Positions 6,767 to 8,756 of a stretch of 8,756 nt of DNA are shown here, one piece after another (position 1 is the stretch's first letter; every line of letters begins with the position of its first letter). The position numbers and the translations under genes were made by a program. The DNA lies in assembly GCA_015228695.1 (NCBI GenBank), contig JADGDA010000095.1:1-8756 (forward strand), given 5' to 3'. The notes beneath the pieces are model-generated. The model searched no databases and had not been told where the DNA came from. It worked only from the letters and a program-made list of their open reading frames with translations. Source of the DNA: Alphaproteobacteria bacterium (GTDB taxonomy: Bacteria; Pseudomonadota; Alphaproteobacteria; Rhodospirillales; Rhodospirillaceae).

Positions 6767-7104
6767 CGCGTTCCTCCGCCACCCGGCCCCACGAGCCGCA
6801 ACCGCACCTCTCCGGCCGGAGCCGGAAGCGGTTCCCAGGTCCAGCCGCGATCCACCAGTTCCGGATAGAGGAATTTCGGATCGCGGGAGAGACGGACCAG
6901 AACCCCCCTCTCCCCTTCTCCCCCTTTTTCCCCCGGCACTTCCCGGCTCAGCCCCTCGATGTGGCGCAGGATGGCGATGAACGGCCCTGGAGGCGGCAAC
7001 GCCCTGAGATCGAGGACCGTTTCCCCCGTCTCGGGATCATCGGAGGGGGAAACGCGCCCGACCTCGGCCAGGACCGCCTCGGGGTCTCCACAGGGGTATG
7101 TCAC
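6763..7104 (-). CDS. DUF2249 domain protein
   Basis: About 113 residues from the preferred GTG start. The DUF2249 fold is recognised by VLDLRALPPPGPFIAIL (Asp32-Arg34 onward), a basic strand VLVRLSRDPKFLYPEL, and GWTWEPLP then EVRLRLV. DUF2249 is a small cytosolic domain related to SirA/TusA-like folds, often next to hemerythrin and respiratory or NO genes; its biochemistry is unsettled. Between the two halves is a Gly/Glu/Lys/Arg insert (about residues 57-67) encoded by an all-purine tract. The longest frame starts at ATG 7200, but that ATG lies inside a perfect FNR box and its first 27 codons have odd composition (three Trp, several A/T third bases). GTG 7104 has GAGG five bases upstream (7110-7113). 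GTG 7119 is another option. The stop overlaps the next gene's GTG. Confidence 0.8.
   Translation of the reverse strand: MTYPCGDPEAVLAEVGRVSPSDDPETGETVLDLRALPPPGPFIAILRHIEGLSREVPGEKGGEGERGVLVRLSRDPKFLYPELVDRGWTWEPLPAPAGEVRLRLVGPGGGGTR
6773..6777 (-). promoter_or_regulatory. GGAGG ribosome binding site deciding the GTG start at 6766
   Basis: GGAGG on the minus strand, six bases before GTG 6766 and inside the end of the DUF2249 gene. It supports the 431-residue frame rather than the overlapping long antisense and alternative frames. Confidence 0.7.
6903..6934 (-). other. 32-base all-purine tract with four G-runs (possible G-quadruplex)
   Basis: Read on the minus (coding) strand the tract is G5-A5-G5-AGAA-G4-AGA-G6. 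Four runs of at least four G separated by loops of 5, 4 and 3 bases fit the usual G-quadruplex pattern. It lies inside the DUF2249 gene, about 135 bases before the start of the membrane protein gene, and encodes a Gly/Glu-rich insert. Formation in the cell is not shown. Confidence 0.6.
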
Positions 7105-7172
7105 AGCCGCCTCGACCACTTGGAAAAAATCGCGCGGATCATACGCCGCCGGACCGCGAAATCTCCACCGAA

Positions 7173-7213
7173 ACCATAGCGGTTTCCAGCGGACGCGCAT
7201 TGATGCCGATCAA
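7173..7213 (-). promoter_or_regulatory. FNR/FixK/Dnr-type box and class II promoter of the DUF2249 operon
   Basis: TTGAT-GCCG-ATCAA (7200-7213) is a perfect FNR-family palindrome. Reading minus, it is followed after 21 bases by TATGGT (7178-7173), a 4/6 match to TATAAT. That places the predicted transcription start near 7166 and the box centre about 40-41 bases upstream, the classic class II activator position. FNR, FixK, Anr and Dnr share this core, so the exact regulator (oxygen or NO sensing) cannot be told. The box may also serve the divergent gene at 7268. Confidence 0.75.
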
Positions 7214-7237
7214 GGTGCGCGCCTTTCCCGATTCGGG

Positions 7238-7243
7238 TAGAGT
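7238..7243 (+). promoter_or_regulatory. Weak candidate -10 box of the histidine phosphatase gene
   Basis: TAGAGT matches four of six bases of TATAAT, 24 bases before ATG 7268. There is no recognisable -35, and the FNR box centre lies about 43 bases before the implied start site, so activation from the same box is possible. AAGGAG (7254-7259) is the ribosome site, eight bases before the ATG. Confidence 0.25.
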
Positions 7244-7267
7244 GCGGAACCGCAAGGAGACTCCGGT

Positions 7268-7783
7268 ATGAAGCGCCTGTTCCTGCTCCGTCATGCCAAG
7301 GCGGGACGCGACGATCCCGCCCTGTCCGACTTCGAACGTCCCCTGACCGGGCGCGGCATCGGCGATTCGGAGGCGATGGGGGCGCGCCTTGCCGGGCTTG
7401 GGGTCCGCCCGGCTCTCGTTCTGTGCTCCCCGGCGGTCAGAACCCGGGCGACCTGGGACGCCATGGCTCCCGCCCTCCGTGCCGGAACGGCCGCCTTTCC
7501 CGCCGAACTCTATGGCGCGACGTGGGGGGAGATTCTGGACCGTCTGTGGCGGACTCCGGCCGGAGTCGACTCGGTCCTGCTCGTCGGCCACAATCCGGGC
7601 ACGGAGGAACTGGCGCTCCATCTGGCGGACGCGGCGGCCAGCCCCGACGGGGATGGGTTGCTCCGCATGCGGCGGAAGTTCCCCACCTGCGCCGTGGCGG
7701 TGTTCCGGTTCCCCTTGGACGAGTGGGCGCTTCTCTCCCCCCGGTCCTGTCTGCTGGACGCCTTTCTGACGCCGAAAGCGTAG
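7268..7783 (+). CDS. SixA-type histidine phosphatase
   Basis: A 171-residue histidine phosphatase family protein. The phosphate-accepting LLRHAKAG motif is at residues 6-13 (Arg8, His9); Arg58 in SPAVRTR and His108 in LLVGHNPGTEE complete the phosphate pocket. The short length and the RHAKA form (Lys after Ala rather than Gly-Glu) put it with SixA-like phosphohistidine phosphatases, which remove phosphate from His residues of phosphotransfer proteins; in E. coli SixA acts on the nitrogen PTS protein NPr. The target here is unknown. ATG 7268 has AAGGAG eight bases upstream. It is divergent from the DUF2249 operon with the FNR box between them, and its stop lies only three bases from the convergent reductase stop, with no terminator visible between. 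Confidence 0.9.
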   Translation: MKRLFLLRHAKAGRDDPALSDFERPLTGRGIGDSEAMGARLAGLGVRPALVLCSPAVRTRATWDAMAPALRAGTAAFPAELYGATWGEILDRLWRTPAGVDSVLLVGHNPGTEELALHLADAAASPDGDGLLRMRRKFPTCAVAVFRFPLDEWALLSPRSCLLDAFLTPKA

Positions 7784-7786
7784 CTG

Positions 7787-8710
7787 TCAGCCTCCGGCGC
7801 CGTCGGCGTGCAGCTTGAGTCCGGCGTAGATGGCGGCATGGGTCGGGGTGGGGACGCCCAATTCGCGCCCCAGCCTCACCACCGCGCCCGCCAGCCACGG
7901 CAATTCGAGGCGCTTGCCATGGGTCAAGTCGTACAACTGCGAGGAGCCCATCTGCTCCGGCAGGCTGTCGGCCTGCTTCATGTTGCGTTCCGTCTGATTG
8001 TCCTGCAAGGACACGCCCTTGGCCTTGGCGACGGCGCAGACCTCCTCGACGGCGGCCTGGAACATGGCGCGGGTGTCGGGGTCGGAGCGGATGGCGCCGA
8101 TGGGCTTGCGGGTCAGCGCCGTCATGCCGCTGTGGGCCGCCAGGAAGGAAAACTTCGACCAGATGTCCGTCATGATCCGGTTGCTCAGCACCGCGTCGAT
8201 CCTGGCCTTGCCGCAGGCCGCGTGGAAATCCGCGAGTCGCTTCGAGCCGCGCCCGTCGAGTTCGCCGAAGATCAGCTTGGCGTTGGTGCCCATGTGGGCG
8301 ATCACTCCGGGCTCGGCAACCTCCGACATGATGTAGGTCGCGCCGCCGGCGACGTGCCCGGCCCCCACCGCGGCGGCAAAGGTTTCCACCGCCGTGACGC
8401 CGTTCTGGAACGAGATCACCACCGTTTCCGGCCCGATCAGGGCCTTGCAGCCCTCGGCCGCGCCCTCGGTGTCATAGAGCTTCACCGCGACCATCACCAC
8501 GTCCACCGGGCCGATGGTCGCCGGATCGTCGGTCACCTGGGCCGGGTTGATGTGCAGGTCCCCGTTCTTGCTCCTGACCCGCAGGCCGCCGGCCCGAATG
8601 GCCTCCAGATGGGCGCCACGGGCGATGAAATGCACGTCCTCGCCCGCCGCCGCCAGCCTGGCGCCATAATATCCACCGACGCCCCCGGTCCCGTAGATGG
8701 CGATCCTCAT
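7787..8710 (-). CDS. Ketopantoate reductase (PanE/ApbA) family protein
   Basis: A 307-residue protein of the 2-dehydropantoate 2-reductase family, which makes D-pantoate for coenzyme A with NADPH. The N-terminal Rossmann motif YGTGGVGGYYGARLA (6-20) is followed by Arg31, as in NADPH-binding members. FQNGV (Asn103), catalytic Lys186 in WSKF, the SSQLYD segment (Ser256-Asp261) and Glu269 in KRLELP are present. The position four after the catalytic Lys, Asn180 in E. coli PanE, is Leu190 here (KFSFL), as in many PanE-like paralogs, so true ketopantoate activity is uncertain and I give no symbol. ATG 8710 has GGGGAG about eight bases upstream. It stands alone on the minus strand, convergent with the histidine phosphatase gene. 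Confidence 0.88.
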   Translation of the reverse strand: MRIAIYGTGGVGGYYGARLAAAGEDVHFIARGAHLEAIRAGGLRVRSKNGDLHINPAQVTDDPATIGPVDVVMVAVKLYDTEGAAEGCKALIGPETVVISFQNGVTAVETFAAAVGAGHVAGGATYIMSEVAEPGVIAHMGTNAKLIFGELDGRGSKRLADFHAACGKARIDAVLSNRIMTDIWSKFSFLAAHSGMTALTRKPIGAIRSDPDTRAMFQAAVEEVCAVAKAKGVSLQDNQTERNMKQADSLPEQMGSSQLYDLTHGKRLELPWLAGAVVRLGRELGVPTPTHAAIYAGLKLHADGAGG

Positions 8711-8749
8711 CCCCTCAACTCCCCCGACTCATGAATCCGATTCGCCGGG

Positions 8750-8755
8750 ACTATA
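8750..8755 (-). promoter_or_regulatory. Candidate -10 box (TATAGT) of the ketopantoate reductase gene
   Basis: TATAGT on the minus strand matches five of six bases of TATAAT and lies 39 bases before the start codon. The -35 region is beyond the window end, so the promoter cannot be confirmed. Just downstream is the small palindrome GAATC-C-GATTC (8733-8743). Confidence 0.35.
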
Positions 8756-8756
8756 G

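Noticed and set aside
5466..6782. Second long minus-strand frame (438 codons) overlapping the NnrS-like gene
   Set aside because: It is Gly/Arg/Pro-rich with no membrane helices; the frame starting at GTG 6766 has the ribosome site and the hydrophobic pattern.
5456..6868. Open frame of 470 codons on the plus strand opposite the NnrS-like gene
   Set aside because: The translation is a low-complexity Gln/Gly/His/Asp/Arg string; the opposite strand encodes a coherent 12-helix protein with a good ribosome site and gene overlaps.
7227..7237. CCCGA-T-TCGGG palindrome between the divergent genes
   Set aside because: A 5-bp palindrome in GC-rich DNA is expected by chance and matches no operator I can name.
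7808..8734. Open frame of 308 codons on the plus strand opposite the ketopantoate reductase gene
   Set aside because: It has no recognisable motifs, while the minus strand shows all main ketopantoate reductase family signatures.

Overview
The window is GC-rich, densely packed bacterial DNA. Protein style, GC-biased third codon positions and a perfect FNR/FixK-type box suggest an alphaproteobacterium, plausibly a Rhodospirillales relative such as the Magnetospirillum/Rhodospirillum group. The genus is an inference from style only. No RNA gene, CRISPR array, insertion sequence or phage gene was seen.

Region 1 (1-4227, plus strand) looks like the downstream end of a surface-glycan or sugar-nucleotide locus. 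It starts with the C-terminal part of a Gfo/Idh/MocA oxidoreductase. After a 139-base gap containing a TATAAT box comes a compact run of five genes: a 50-residue DUF5989-type membrane peptide, a membrane-anchored SGNH hydrolase, a GmhA-like SIS phosphosugar isomerase, a Gph-like HAD phosphatase and a D-2-hydroxyacid dehydrogenase. The last four genes are joined by ATGA start/stop overlaps, so they are almost certainly one operon. The actual substrate cannot be read from the sequence.

Region 2 (4230-4256) is a perfect 12-bp inverted repeat with a 3-base loop between convergent operons, probably a terminator and possibly a dispersed palindromic element.

Region 3 (4268-7213, minus strand) is the most interesting part. 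It is a tight four-gene operon transcribed in the order DUF2249 protein, 12-helix NnrS-like membrane protein rich in histidines, hemerythrin-domain protein, Cys-rich DUF1847 protein. Upstream lies a perfect TTGAT-N4-ATCAA box placed as expected for a class II FNR-type activated promoter. The box covers the ATG of the longest DUF2249 reading frame, which argues for a downstream GTG start at 7104. The set suggests an anaerobically induced module for nitric oxide, oxygen or nitrosative stress. The DUF2249 coding strand also carries four G-runs in a 32-base all-purine tract.

Region 4 (7214-8756) holds a divergent SixA-type histidine phosphatase gene (plus) that may share the FNR box, then a convergent ketopantoate reductase family gene (minus) with a candidate promoter at the window edge.
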